The position numbers and the translations under genes are program-made. A DNA stretch of 64,000 nt, from NCBI RefSeq assembly GCF_947487515.1, contig NZ_CANKWO010000002.1, positions 496,001 through 560,000 of the forward strand, in the 5' to 3' direction. A model generated the notes under the pieces. That model was not told the origin of the DNA and ran no database searches. It was given only the letters and a program-made list of their open reading frames with translations. This document shows, one piece after another, positions 40,349 to 50,801 of the stretch. This DNA comes from an uncultured Litoreibacter sp. (GTDB lineage Bacteria > Pseudomonadota > Alphaproteobacteria > Rhodobacterales > Rhodobacteraceae). Every line of letters begins with the position of its first letter. Position 1 is the first letter of the stretch.

Positions 40349-40432
40349 CAGGGAAACTCCAAATACCAATTGCTGGCAACTTGCCCGATATCGCCCCTTT
40401 TGGAAAGACGCGCTTTCCCTCGGTGTCGCATG

Positions 40433-40463
40433 AAAAAGGCCCCGACATTGCTGCCGAGGCCTT
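40433..40463 (-). terminator. Putative terminator of typA
   Basis: aaggcc(40436-40441)/ggcctt(40458-40463) with A-tract on the left. Confidence 0.5.
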
Positions 40464-40485
40464 GCTTCATTCTATCGGCGGCACA

Positions 40486-42303
40486 TTAGGCCGAGCGCGA
40501 CGCGCGCTTGCGCTCATGCGGGTCAAGGTGACGTTTGCGCAGACGGATGGCGTTCGGGGTCACTTCCACCAACTCGTCGTTGTCGATGTAGGCAATCGCC
40601 TCTTCCAGCGACATGCGCACCGGCGTTGTCAAACGAACCGCTTCATCCGTACCCGAGGCACGCACGTTGGTCAGTTTCTTCCCTTTCAGCGGGTTTACTT
40701 CCAGATCGTTTTCGCGCGAGTGCTCGCCGATGATCATGCCTTGGTACACCGCTTCCTGGCTGCCGATGAAGAACTTGCCGCGGTCCTCAAGGTTGAAGAT
40801 CGCATAGGCCACGGCAACGCCGCTTTCCATGGAGATCAGAACACCAGCGCGACGGCCTGGGATGTCGCCTTTATGCGGTGCCCATTCTTGGAACACGCGG
40901 TTCAAAACACCCGTGCCGCGCGTGTCCGTCAGGAATTCACCGTGGTAACCGATCAGGCCGCGGGACGGCACATGCGCGATGATGCGGGTCTTGCCGGCAC
41001 CGGCGGCTTTCATTTCAGTCAGGTCGCCCTTACGGGTGCCTGTCAGCTTCTCAATCACCACGCCGGAGTATTCGTCATCCACGTCGATGGTGACTTCCTC
41101 GATAGGCTCGTGACGCACGCCGTCGATGTCTTGGAACAGAACCTGCGGACGAGAGATCGAAAGCTCGAACCCTTCGCGGCGCATGTTCTCGATCAAAACG
41201 CCCATCTGCAATTCGCCGCGACCGGCAACCTCAAAGGCGTCACCACCCGGGGTGTCGGTGATCTTGATGGCGACGTTGGATTCGGCTTCTTTCATCAGGC
41301 GGTCACGGATAACACGCGACTGCACCTTCTTGCCGTCTTTGCCAGCCAGCGGGCTGTCATTGATGCCGAAGGTCACTGTGATGGTTGGCGGGTCAATTGG
41401 CTGTGCAGGGATCGCGTCGTCCACATCCACGGCGCACAAAGTGTCGGCCACGGTTGCTTTGGTCATGCCTGCAAGCGAGACGATGTCGCCGGCTTCAGCC
41501 ACGTCGATGGCTTCTTGCGTCAGGCCGCGCGATGCCAGAATTTTGGTGGCGCGGAACTGCTCGATCTTGGTGCCATCGCGCGACAAGGCCTTAACCGTTT
41601 CGCCAACTTTCAGCGTACCGGTTTCAACACGGCCAGTCAGAAGGCGGCCAATGAACGGGTCGGAACCCAGTGTCGTCGCCAGCATGGAGAACGGCTCGTC
41701 GCGCTTCTCGATCTGCTTTGGCGCCTCTACGTGCTCTACGATCAGGTCCATCAGTGCGGACAAGTCTTTGCGCGGACCGTCCAATTCCATGTCGGCCCAA
41801 CCAGAGCGGCCGGACGCATACATGGACGGGAAGTCCAGCTGCTCGTCTGTGGCATCAAGGCTTGCGAATAGGTCAAAGCATTCGTCCAGCGCGCGGTCAG
41901 GTTCCGCATCGCCTTTGTCGACCTTGTTAACCACAACAATCGGGCGCAGGCCCAAAGCCAGCGCTTTCGAAGTCACGAATTTGGTTTGTGGCATCGGGCC
42001 TTCGGCCGCATCCACCAACAGAACCACGCCGTCCACCATGGACAAGATGCGCTCTACCTCGCCGCCGAAATCGGCGTGACCGGGGGTGTCGACGATGTTC
42101 AGGCGAACGCCTTTCCATTCAACCGAGGTCGCTTTGGCAAGAATCGTGATCCCGCGTTCGCGCTCCAGATCATTACTGTCCATGGCGCGTTCGGCCACGG
42201 CCTGATTCTCGCGGAACGAGCCAGATTGTTTAAGCATTTCATCCACAAGCGTCGTTTTGCCGTGGTCAACGTGAGCGATAATCGCAATATTGCGAAGGTC
42301 CAT
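40486..42303 (-). CDS. typA: Translational GTPase TypA/BipA
   Basis: [59 protein letters not shown]. Confidence 0.97.
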   Translation of the reverse strand: MDLRNIAIIAHVDHGKTTLVDEMLKQSGSFRENQAVAERAMDSNDLERERGITILAKATSVEWKGVRLNIVDTPGHADFGGEVERILSMVDGVVLLVDAAEGPMPQTKFVTSKALALGLRPIVVVNKVDKGDAEPDRALDECFDLFASLDATDEQLDFPSMYASGRSGWADMELDGPRKDLSALMDLIVEHVEAPKQIEKRDEPFSMLATTLGSDPFIGRLLTGRVETGTLKVGETVKALSRDGTKIEQFRATKILASRGLTQEAIDVAEAGDIVSLAGMTKATVADTLCAVDVDDAIPAQPIDPPTITVTFGINDSPLAGKDGKKVQSRVIRDRLMKEAESNVAIKITDTPGGDAFEVAGRGELQMGVLIENMRREGFELSISRPQVLFQDIDGVRHEPIEEVTIDVDDEYSGVVIEKLTGTRKGDLTEMKAAGAGKTRIIAHVPSRGLIGYHGEFLTDTRGTGVLNRVFQEWAPHKGDIPGRRAGVLISMESGVAVAYAIFNLEDRGKFFIGSQEAVYQGMIIGEHSRENDLEVNPLKGKKLTNVRASGTDEAVRLTTPVRMSLEEAIAYIDNDELVEVTPNAIRLRKRHLDPHERKRASRSA

Positions 42304-42509
42304 TAGACTAACCTTGTAAGGAGTGTTTGCGCGCGACCTAACGCACTCGTCCTACAAAAGCCAGCCTATTCGCGGCGACGCGGCAATAAGAGACGTTTTA
42401 TGCGGTGATTTGGCCTTCGGGTGGCGAGAAAGCAATTTCTTGCCCTTGCCCGCGCCGCGGCGTCACTCGCGGCTGCAAGTGTCGTCGCGGCGGTCGTCGA
42501 TGGGCTGTC

Positions 42510-43364
42510 TTAGCTCAAAAACTGCTTCACTACCTGCGCTTGAAGTTTCTGACCGTCTGGGTCCAGATCCGTTTTCAATCCGCAAAACGCTTCGGCCCAA
42601 TCCGATGTTCTTTTGCGGATAGGTGGGGTGTCGGAGTTAACGCATTCCATAACCACAGCCGCAACTTCATCGCTGGTTTGATAGATACCTTCGTTTTGAC
42701 GGCTCTGAGCTCCGCCGATGTATTTTTGCAAAATCGGCAAATATTCGTCGTCCAGCATTCCGCCGCTTTGCTCGACTTGCTTCAAAACACTGGCTGCGAA
42801 TTCCGATTGAATGCCACCTGGCTCAACCACACAGAAGTGAATGCCAAAGCTGGGGGTGATATAGGACGCCATTGACTCCATATAGCCCTCGACACCAAAT
42901 TTCGCGCCGCAGTAAATCTCGTTGAACGGCTGCCCGACCAAGCCGCCCACTGACGACACCGTCAGCACATGGCCAGAGCGCTGTTTGCGCATATGTGGCA
43001 TCACCGCTTTGGTGCAGCGCACGACGCCCATGTAGTTCACATCCATAACCCATTGAATGTCTTCCTCAGTCGCCTGTTCGGTCGACCGCACAAAGCCCGC
43101 GCCTGCGTTATTTATGAGAACATCAATTCTACCCGATTTGGCGATGACCTCTTCCACCGCAGCGTTGATTGTTGCGCTGTCTTGCACATCAAGAGGCAAC
43201 ACATTGAGCGTCACTCCCGCCGCGTCTGCCGCTGCATCAAGGGTTGCGCGTTTATCCAAGTTGCGCATGGTCGCATAAACCTCGTGGCCCGCCTGCGCGG
43301 CCTGCACGGCAATGCTTACACCCAAACCTGTGGATGTGCCGGTGATCAAAATAACTTTAGACAT
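42510..43364 (-). CDS. SDR family oxidoreductase
   Basis: MSKVILITGTSTGLGVSIA; INNAGAG; active site YCGAKFGVEGYMESMASY. Confidence 0.92.
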   Translation of the reverse strand: MSKVILITGTSTGLGVSIAVQAAQAGHEVYATMRNLDKRATLDAAADAAGVTLNVLPLDVQDSATINAAVEEVIAKSGRIDVLINNAGAGFVRSTEQATEEDIQWVMDVNYMGVVRCTKAVMPHMRKQRSGHVLTVSSVGGLVGQPFNEIYCGAKFGVEGYMESMASYITPSFGIHFCVVEPGGIQSEFAASVLKQVEQSGGMLDDEYLPILQKYIGGAQSRQNEGIYQTSDEVAAVVMECVNSDTPPIRKRTSDWAEAFCGLKTDLDPDGQKLQAQVVKQFLS

Positions 43365-43391
43365 GAGCTTTCTCTTTCAAATTGGCGACGA

Positions 43392-44729
43392 CTATCTCAG
43401 CCGTTTCAAAATCTCTAAATTTGCGTATCCATCCGGCACCAGCCCGATAGAGCGTTGAAATCCGCGCACCGCCTCTATCGTGAGCGGCCCGATCTTTCCG
43501 TCGATCTTCTTGGTGTCAAAACCTTTGGCCGTCAACAGACGCTGCATCTCTTTGCGCTCGGCAAATTTAAGGGCGCGGTCGCCACGGGGCCACGTGGACT
43601 GAATGGCGGGTTTGCCCTTCAACCGGTCTGACAAATGCCCAACCCCAATGACATAGGCGTCGGCGGTGTTATAGCGCTCGATCACCTCGAAATTCTTGAA
43701 GATCATGAAGGCCGCCCCCTTGGCCCCCGCAGGCAGCAGAATTGACGCTTTGCCGTGGTTTGGAACCATTTTCCCGTTCATGTCTTTGAAACCCAACGCG
43801 CCCCATTGCGCAGGGGATTTCAGAATTTTTCGGTCGGCCAAACTGTAGTCGAACCCGCTTGGAACGCGCACTTCTACGCCCCACGGTTGGCCCTTTACCC
43901 AGCCAAATTTCGCAAGGTAATTCGCCGTAGAGGCAAGGGCGTCGGTCGGGTCGCTTCCCCAAATGTCGCGCTTTCCGTCTCGGGTGAAATCCACGGCGTA
44001 CTCAAGGTATGACGTTGGCATAAACTGCGTATGCCCCATTGCGCCCGCCCATGATCCAGTCATGCCACGAGGGGCCACATCGCCTGACTGCAGAATTTCA
44101 AGCGCTGCAATCAGCTGCTGCTCGAAGAAGGCGCTGCGCCGCGCGTCATAGGCCAGCGAGCCCAAGGAGCCGATCAAATCATTCGAGCCTTTGAACGTGC
44201 CGTAAGCGCTTTCTAGTCCCCAAACAGCGGCCACAACTTCCTTGTCGACGCCGTAGCGCGCCTCGATCTTGTCCAAGACTGCACGATGCTTGGCGATGGC
44301 CTTTTTGCCGTTGGAAATCCGCGCATTGCTGGCTGCACTATCAAGATAGTCCCACAGCGTTTTGGTGAACTCTGATTGATTGCGATCGCGCTTGATCACA
44401 TCCGCATCATACCGCACCCCCGCAAAGGCCCGATCAAAAGTTGCACCCGAAATACCCTGCGCCAAAGCACGCGGGCGGAAGGTTTTCACCCATGTTTGAA
44501 AGCCTGCGTTCGAAGCCGCCAATACCACCGGCGCAGCGGTTGCCGGACGAGTGGCGCGTTGTTGCGGCCGAAGCGAGCGCCCGACGGCCAAGCTGTTCGC
44601 AGGAATAGCCAACGCCGCTTGCACAATCGGTGCGGCACCTTCCGGCCTAACCAGCGGGCGTTCCGACGCCCACGCACCCTGAGCCGCGAAAACGGCTGCA
44701 GCTACACTTAAAAATCTCATCTGGGACAC
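43392..44729 (-). CDS. Lytic murein transglycosylase (MltB family) with peptidoglycan-binding domain
   Basis: AVWGLESAYGTFKGSNDLIGSLGSLAYDARRSAFFEQQLIAAL; GAMGHTQFMPTSYLEYAVDFTRDGKRDIW; C-terminal PG_binding_1 repeat. Confidence 0.93.
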   Translation of the reverse strand: MSQMRFLSVAAAVFAAQGAWASERPLVRPEGAAPIVQAALAIPANSLAVGRSLRPQQRATRPATAAPVVLAASNAGFQTWVKTFRPRALAQGISGATFDRAFAGVRYDADVIKRDRNQSEFTKTLWDYLDSAASNARISNGKKAIAKHRAVLDKIEARYGVDKEVVAAVWGLESAYGTFKGSNDLIGSLGSLAYDARRSAFFEQQLIAALEILQSGDVAPRGMTGSWAGAMGHTQFMPTSYLEYAVDFTRDGKRDIWGSDPTDALASTANYLAKFGWVKGQPWGVEVRVPSGFDYSLADRKILKSPAQWGALGFKDMNGKMVPNHGKASILLPAGAKGAAFMIFKNFEVIERYNTADAYVIGVGHLSDRLKGKPAIQSTWPRGDRALKFAERKEMQRLLTAKGFDTKKIDGKIGPLTIEAVRGFQRSIGLVPDGYANLEILKRLR

Positions 44730-44784
44730 CTGCTCGTGTTCTGTAATTGGTGTCAGTCTATCGCGGATTGGTATCCGTGCAAAG

Positions 44785-47028
44785 CTACGTCCGCTTGCGC
44801 TTCAACTTCTTCTTCAGCTTGGCCCCTTTGGCCTTATACTTGCCGGTCTTGCGCCCCTTGGGTGGCCCCTTGCGACCGCGTCCGCCCGTTTGTGGCAAGG
44901 GTTTCCCGTTCAGCTCCAGCAATTCCAGCACCAATCCGCCGGTCACCGGCGTCGCCTCGGCAAGCCGCGCAAGAACCCGCGCGCCAAGGCCAATGACCAC
45001 ACCGGATTTCTCTCCGCGCAGGGTTTGCGCATCGCGGTCATACTCGAAATATTCGCGGCCCAACGTGCCGATTGGAATCAATCCGTCAGCACCGGATTCA
45101 TCCAGCTTCACAAACATCCCGAACTTGGCGATCCCGCTGACGCGGCCCTCCATTTCGGTGCCAACCCGATCTGCCAGATAGGCCGCCAGATAGCGGTCGG
45201 TGGTATCGCGCTCCGCCACCATCGAGCGGCGCTCGGTGGTGGAAATATGCTCGCCCGTGGATTTCAGATCATCATCGACCAAACCATCGTCGCCAAACTG
45301 ATGCGCCGAAATCAGCGCGCGGTGCACGATCAAATCCGCATAGCGCCGAATGGGCGAGGTGAAATGCGCATAGTCGCGCAACGCCAGACCAAAATGGCCG
45401 AAATTCTGCGGGCCATAGTAGGCTTGTGTCATGGATCGCAACGCCGAGATGTTGATCAGCTCTGCCTGATCCGTCCCTGCTGCCTGTTCCAACAACCGGT
45501 TCAGGTGCCGCGTTTGCAAGACTTGCCCTTTGGCCAAAGTCAGCCCGCTGGCTTGCACAACTTCGCGCAGGTTATCCAACTTCTCGGGGGAAGGTTCCTC
45601 GTGCACGCGGTACAAAAGCGGCGTGTTGCGGGCCTTCAACTCCTCGGCAGCGCAGACATTCGCCAACACCATGAATTCTTCGATCAACTTGTGGGCATCC
45701 AGCCGATCACGAAACGCCACAGACGTCACTTTGCCCGCGTCATCCATCATGATCTTGCGTTCGGGCAGGTCCAGCTCCAGCGGTTGACGACGCTCACGGG
45801 CGGCTTTCAGCGCCTCATAGGCGTCGAACAGTGGTGCGATCACATCCTTCATCAAAGGGGCAACCTTGTCGTTCGGTTTGCCGTCTTGGCCTTCTTGAAC
45901 TTCTTCGTAGTTCAGCGCCGCAGGGGACCGCATCAATCCGCGTGTAAACCGGTGCGAAATCTTCGCGCCATCGGCATCCAGCACCATGCGCACGGCCATG
46001 CACGGGCGTTCGACCCCTTCGTGAAGCGAGCACAGGTCACCCGATAGCGCATCGGGCAACATCGGCACCACACGGTCAGGGAAATAGGTCGAGTTCCCGC
46101 GCTTGCGGGCTTCGACATCCAGCTTCGATCCAGGCTGCACATAATGCGCCACATCGGCAATCGCCACCCAAACCACATGCCCGCCTTTGTTGGCCGGATC
46201 ATCATCCGCATGGGCGTAGCAGGCGTCATCATGGTCGCGCGCATCGCTGGGATCAATCGTCACCAACGGCAAGTCGCGCAAGTCTTCGCGTTTGCCCAGC
46301 TCCACGGGCTTTGCAGCCTCGGCTTCGGCGACAACGTCGTCAGGAAACGCGTCAGGGATGCCGTGCTGATGAATGGCAATCAGCGACACTGCACGCGGGC
46401 CGTTTGGGTCCCCCAAACGCGCAATGATTCTGGCCGAGGGCAGCCCCATTCGCGACCGTGGCCCCGTCTGTTCCGCCTCGACCAATTCGCCGTCTTTCGC
46501 GCCGGATACGGCCCCCGCAGGCACCCGCCATTCCTTGCCTTCGCCCTTGTCGATAGGCGTCACTCGGCCGCCCTCGGCGCCACTTCGGAAAATGCCCAAA
46601 ATTCGGTCAGGGCTTCCCGCGATCCGGCGGATCAGGCGGGCTTCATAGGCGTAGTCCTCGCCGGTAACTTTGGTGAGTCGGCAGAGGACGCGCTCGCCCT
46701 CGGCCAAACCCACGTCACCCTTCTTGGCAATGAACAAAACGCGCGGCGGGGTGTCGCCCGCCTCAACCGGTTCCAAAAACAAATCCCCATCCGCGTCCGG
46801 CGCCAGAACACGGCACACGGATACCGGCGGCAAAGACCCATCCTCGCGGGAAGTCTTGCGACGCTTTTCCAGATGCCCTTCACCCTGCAGTTCCTTGAGC
46901 ATCCGCTTCAAGTCAATCCGCGCAGCGCCTTTGATCCCGAAGGCTTTGGCGATGTCACGCTTGTTGGTTTTGGTCGGGTTATCCTGAATGAATGTCAGAA
47001 TGTCGGCTTTGGTGGGAAGGTTTTTCAT
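44785..47028 (-). CDS. rnr: Ribonuclease R
   Basis: VTIDPSDARDHDDACYA; HFTSPIRRYADLIVHRALI; S1 domain; Lys-rich C-terminus. Confidence 0.96.
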   Translation of the reverse strand: MKNLPTKADILTFIQDNPTKTNKRDIAKAFGIKGAARIDLKRMLKELQGEGHLEKRRKTSREDGSLPPVSVCRVLAPDADGDLFLEPVEAGDTPPRVLFIAKKGDVGLAEGERVLCRLTKVTGEDYAYEARLIRRIAGSPDRILGIFRSGAEGGRVTPIDKGEGKEWRVPAGAVSGAKDGELVEAEQTGPRSRMGLPSARIIARLGDPNGPRAVSLIAIHQHGIPDAFPDDVVAEAEAAKPVELGKREDLRDLPLVTIDPSDARDHDDACYAHADDDPANKGGHVVWVAIADVAHYVQPGSKLDVEARKRGNSTYFPDRVVPMLPDALSGDLCSLHEGVERPCMAVRMVLDADGAKISHRFTRGLMRSPAALNYEEVQEGQDGKPNDKVAPLMKDVIAPLFDAYEALKAARERRQPLELDLPERKIMMDDAGKVTSVAFRDRLDAHKLIEEFMVLANVCAAEELKARNTPLLYRVHEEPSPEKLDNLREVVQASGLTLAKGQVLQTRHLNRLLEQAAGTDQAELINISALRSMTQAYYGPQNFGHFGLALRDYAHFTSPIRRYADLIVHRALISAHQFGDDGLVDDDLKSTGEHISTTERRSMVAERDTTDRYLAAYLADRVGTEMEGRVSGIAKFGMFVKLDESGADGLIPIGTLGREYFEYDRDAQTLRGEKSGVVIGLGARVLARLAEATPVTGGLVLELLELNGKPLPQTGGRGRKGPPKGRKTGKYKAKGAKLKKKLKRKRT

Positions 47029-47072
47029 GCCCCCCGCCTAGCACGCCCTGCGCGCGGCGTCATGGGTTCGTT

Positions 47073-47645
47073 TTAGCTGGGTAAATCCGCAACTGTATCC
47101 ACGTCACGCAGCTCGGCAATATATCCCACACGCGCATCCCCAAGGGAGGCGACGCTATCCGCCAAGGCATGTTCAGTTGACCAGCGCACATGTCGGAACA
47201 GGCCAGCGTGGCGACGCATCCGTTTCAAGCCAACCAACCAATAACCACCGTCCGGAGCAGGCCCAAACACCGCTTCACTGCGCCCCAATTCGGCAAAGGC
47301 CTCGGCAATACGCGGGCGGGTCACGTCAGGAATATCCGCGCCTATAATGCACACCGGTCCATCCGGCATGGCCTCAAAGGCGGCCCCCATCCGGTCCCCC
47401 AGATCGCCCTTCCCCTGCGCCCAGCGCGGTAGATCAACAGGCCATACCCGAGAGGTCAAACCTTCCGCATCCGGCGACACGGCCAGCACCAAATCCCAGC
47501 GCGGATCGCGCAGCCGCCGCAAAAGCGCGCGCGTTTGATGCCGGAACCACCACGCAGCCCCGACCAACCCCAGATCCCGCCCCAGCCGCGTTTTAACACG
47601 ACCTGGATGCGGCTCTTTCACCATGACAACCAGAGTTTTACGCAA
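47073..47645 (-). CDS. TIGR04282/DUF2064 family glycosyltransferase
   Basis: [54 protein letters not shown]. Confidence 0.85.
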   Translation of the reverse strand: MRKTLVVMVKEPHPGRVKTRLGRDLGLVGAAWWFRHQTRALLRRLRDPRWDLVLAVSPDAEGLTSRVWPVDLPRWAQGKGDLGDRMGAAFEAMPDGPVCIIGADIPDVTRPRIAEAFAELGRSEAVFGPAPDGGYWLVGLKRMRRHAGLFRHVRWSTEHALADSVASLGDARVGYIAELRDVDTVADLPS

Positions 47646-48786
47646 AGTAGTCCTGTAGAATTCGTGTGTAGATGTTTTTCAACTGATGCACTTGCTCCAC
47701 CATCACGCGCTCGTCCACTTGATGCATGGTTTTGCCCACAAGGCCAAACTCCACCACGGGGCAGTGGTTCTTCACAAACCGCGCGTCCGAGGTCCCGCCC
47801 GAGGTCGACATCTCCGGCACAACGCCCGTCTCGGCCTCAACGCTGGCTGCAACCAAGGCCGACAATTCACCCGGTGGCGTCACGAAGCTTTCGCCCGACA
47901 CTTGGGTGACCATTTCAACCGTCGCCCCGCTCTCGGTGGCGATTTTGTCCGCTTCCCCGCGCAGCCACGCAATCAAGCTGTCCGAGGTGTGGTCGTCATT
48001 GAACCGGATGTTCACCGTCGCTTTGCATTCCGCTGGGATCACGTTGTTTGCGCCATTGCCCGTATCAATGGTGACCACCGCCAAGGTCGAGGCGTCGAAG
48101 TGGTCCGTGCCTTCGTCCAACACATGGCTGGCCAAGCGATCCACCAGCCGCGCCATCACCGGCACGGGGTTTAACGCGCGGTGTGGGTAGGCCGCGTGGC
48201 CTTGCACGCCCTTGACGGTGAAATAGGCGGTCATCGATCCGCGGCGGCCAATTTTCATCATCTCCCCCATCTCGTTGGGGCAGGTCGGCTCGCCCACAAG
48301 GCAGGCGGTCATCGCCTCGCCCTGCGCGTCCATCCAGTCCAAAAGCGCCACAGTGCCATCAATCGCCACACCTTCCTCGTCGCCCGTGATCGCCATGATC
48401 ACTGCGCCATCAGGCGGGGTGTTGGTCACAAAATCCACGGCGGCGGCGGCAAAGGCGGCCACGCCGGATTTCATATCCGTCGAGCCACGACCATAGAGGT
48501 AGCCATCCTTTATCTCGGCCCCGAAGGGGTCCACGCTCCATGCGGCCGCGTCGCCCACAGGCACCACATCCGTGTGGCCATTGAAGCCGAAACTGCGGCC
48601 ATGCCCCTTGTCGCCCCAACGGGCATATAGGTTGGAAACCTCGCCACGATCCACGCGGGTGCAGTCAAATCCGGCGGCCCCGAGCAGCTCTGCCAAAATC
48701 GTAAGCGCCCCTCCCTCTACAGGCGTAACAGAGGCGCAGCGCACCAGTTTTGCCGTCAGGTCAACAGGATCAATGGGTTTGGTCAT
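47638..48786 (-). CDS. dapE: Succinyl-diaminopimelate desuccinylase
   Basis: [83 protein letters not shown]. Confidence 0.96.
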   Translation of the reverse strand: MTKPIDPVDLTAKLVRCASVTPVEGGALTILAELLGAAGFDCTRVDRGEVSNLYARWGDKGHGRSFGFNGHTDVVPVGDAAAWSVDPFGAEIKDGYLYGRGSTDMKSGVAAFAAAAVDFVTNTPPDGAVIMAITGDEEGVAIDGTVALLDWMDAQGEAMTACLVGEPTCPNEMGEMMKIGRRGSMTAYFTVKGVQGHAAYPHRALNPVPVMARLVDRLASHVLDEGTDHFDASTLAVVTIDTGNGANNVIPAECKATVNIRFNDDHTSDSLIAWLRGEADKIATESGATVEMVTQVSGESFVTPPGELSALVAASVEAETGVVPEMSTSGGTSDARFVKNHCPVVEFGLVGKTMHQVDERVMVEQVHQLKNIYTRILQDYFA

Positions 48787-48931
48787 GGTGCGCTCCAATA
48801 CTGTGTTGGTCACCTTCTACCCCGCCGCCTAGGTGAGGCGCAATCGCAACAGGCCATTTGAAAACGTGGCTAAATGCCGGTGAAAACAAGGCAAAACCCA
48901 AAAATACCTTCCCCCGAAGTTAGGTCCCACG

Positions 48932-48946
48932 TTAACAATTAGTTAA
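48932..48946. promoter_or_regulatory. Putative full CtrA-binding box (TTAA-N7-TTAA)
   Basis: gTTAACAATTAGTTAAc, about 140 bp upstream of the Hint gene start at 49086. Confidence 0.55.
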
Positions 48947-49085
48947 CAATATTAAGCCCGAGGCAGGGTACGCGGTCCGCAAAAGGGCCGCTCGAGCGTT
49001 TTGATTACCGAGTTGCGACTATTTTGAGGGAACCGGCTTCCCTCCTGTGTATACGCTTGCCTGATCTTCGGGAACGGAGGCAGTA

Positions 49086-50666
49086 ATGGTTGCAGCATCG
49101 GAACTTCCGATCGATGAAAGTGCGTCTGCGGTGCAGATGGCCAATGAGATTTTCGGCAACGGGGCAACCGTGGTCGGCGCATCCTATTCTGGATGGTCGC
49201 AATCGTCTGGCATCTACACCAACGGTGACAGCGTAGCTCCGGGGGCAACCCCAAGTGACTCTGGCGTCATTTTGTCCACGGGGCGCGCATCCCATTTTAC
49301 CAACTCAAACGGGCAATCGAACCAGAACACCAACGCTTCTACAAATACACCCGGTATAAACAATGACGCGCAGTTCAACGCTTTGGCGGGTGCTAGAACC
49401 TATGACGCCTCAATCCTAAGCGTTGACTTCATCCCTGATGGCGACACCTTGTCGTTGCAGTTCATCTATTCCTCCGAGGAATATCCCGAGTTCGTGAACT
49501 CCATCTACAATGACCTCGTGGGGGTCTGGGTCAATGGTGCACCTGTGTCCTTGGCGGTAGGGGATGGCGACTCTGACATCGGCAACGTCAATGCCACCAA
49601 CAACGTCAACCTGTACCAAGACAACACAACCGACGACTACAACACGGAAATGGACGGCTTTACGGTCACCTTGACCTTAACGCTAAACGTGAACCCGGGT
49701 GTGGTGAATTCCATTCGCATCGGGATCGCAGATGTGGCCGATAGCAACTACGATAGTAATTTGCTAATTGCCGGCGGCTCGATCCAAAGCGACGTCTTGG
49801 CCTATGACGATGCCTATGATGTGGTGCAAAACGGCACGCCAACGCTCGATGTCCTTGCCAATGACGTTGAGGGCAGCGGCGGCACGCTGACGATCACACA
49901 TATTAACGGGCAGTCGGTCACGGTCGGCAGCACCGTCACCTTGGCCACCGGCGCGCAGGTGACCCTGAACGCGGATGGCACATTCGGGTATCAAAACGAC
50001 CTCGACGTCGAAGAAATCAGTTTCACCTACACCGCCGAAAACGCCGCTGGTGTGTCCGATACGGCCTTTGTCACCGTCAACACGATCCCTTGCTTTGTGG
50101 CAGGCACCATGGTTCAGACGCCTTCTGGGCCAAGACAGGTGCAACTTTTGGAACCTGGCGATCTGGTCATGACCAAAGACGATGGCGCCCAGCCGGTTCG
50201 CTGGATCGGGTCACGCAAGGTCGAGGCAACCGGCACCTTGGCCCCGATCCGGATTGAGGCAGGCGCATTCGGGGATCACGACACCCTGTCCGTGTCACCA
50301 CAACACCGCGTGCTCATTTCCGACGAAATGGCCGAGATCCTCTTCGGGTCGGAAGAAGTGTTGGTTGCAGCCAAGGACTTGGTAAATGACCAAACCGTGC
50401 GCCGCGATACTTCGCAGCCCGAGGTCACCTATGTTCACATCCTCTTTGATAAACATCAGGTGGTGTTCTCGGAACGGCTGGCGACCGAAAGCTTCCTTCC
50501 CGGTCCGCAATCCCTGCAAAGCTTCGATCATGAGGTTATTCACGAAATCTGCACTATTTTCCCCGAGATTGATCCCATGACCGGATATGGATATGGCACA
50601 GCAGCACGCACGGAACTCAAGGGCTATGAGGCCCAACTTCTGATGTCCCAAGGCTATGCGGCTTAG
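49086..50666 (+). CDS. Choice-of-anchor L domain and Hint domain-containing protein
   Basis: N-terminal choice-of-anchor L-like (QFIYSSEEYPEFVNSIYNDLVGVWVNG), cadherin-like repeat (LDVLANDVEGSGGTLTI), C-terminal Hint (CFVAGTMVQTPSGPRQVQLLEPGDLVMT...SPQHRVLI). Confidence 0.88.
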   Translation: MVAASELPIDESASAVQMANEIFGNGATVVGASYSGWSQSSGIYTNGDSVAPGATPSDSGVILSTGRASHFTNSNGQSNQNTNASTNTPGINNDAQFNALAGARTYDASILSVDFIPDGDTLSLQFIYSSEEYPEFVNSIYNDLVGVWVNGAPVSLAVGDGDSDIGNVNATNNVNLYQDNTTDDYNTEMDGFTVTLTLTLNVNPGVVNSIRIGIADVADSNYDSNLLIAGGSIQSDVLAYDDAYDVVQNGTPTLDVLANDVEGSGGTLTITHINGQSVTVGSTVTLATGAQVTLNADGTFGYQNDLDVEEISFTYTAENAAGVSDTAFVTVNTIPCFVAGTMVQTPSGPRQVQLLEPGDLVMTKDDGAQPVRWIGSRKVEATGTLAPIRIEAGAFGDHDTLSVSPQHRVLISDEMAEILFGSEEVLVAAKDLVNDQTVRRDTSQPEVTYVHILFDKHQVVFSERLATESFLPGPQSLQSFDHEVIHEICTIFPEIDPMTGYGYGTAARTELKGYEAQLLMSQGYAA

Positions 50667-50801
50667 AATTACCCCCAAATATGGCAACAATGCCATGGTT
50701 ATTCCTCGGAATGATCACGGACCTTCCATGCTTTCGGCGTGGAGTGCCCGTACTCCTAGAGCATCCAAAGACCAGTTTGGTTGTGTGTGGGGTAATAGGT
50801 A

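Noticed and set aside
40309-41871. 520-aa plus-strand ORF opposite typA
   Set aside because: Shadow ORF; typA on the minus strand is unambiguous.
41126-42079. 317-aa plus-strand ORF opposite typA
   Set aside because: Another shadow frame; Ser/Arg-rich with no domain.
44890-46047. 385-aa plus-strand ORF opposite rnr
   Set aside because: Shadow ORF of RNase R.
47073-47645. Arsenosugar biosynthesis locus suggested by TIGR04282 annotation
   Set aside because: No arsM, arsS or other arsenic genes nearby; family name alone is not enough.
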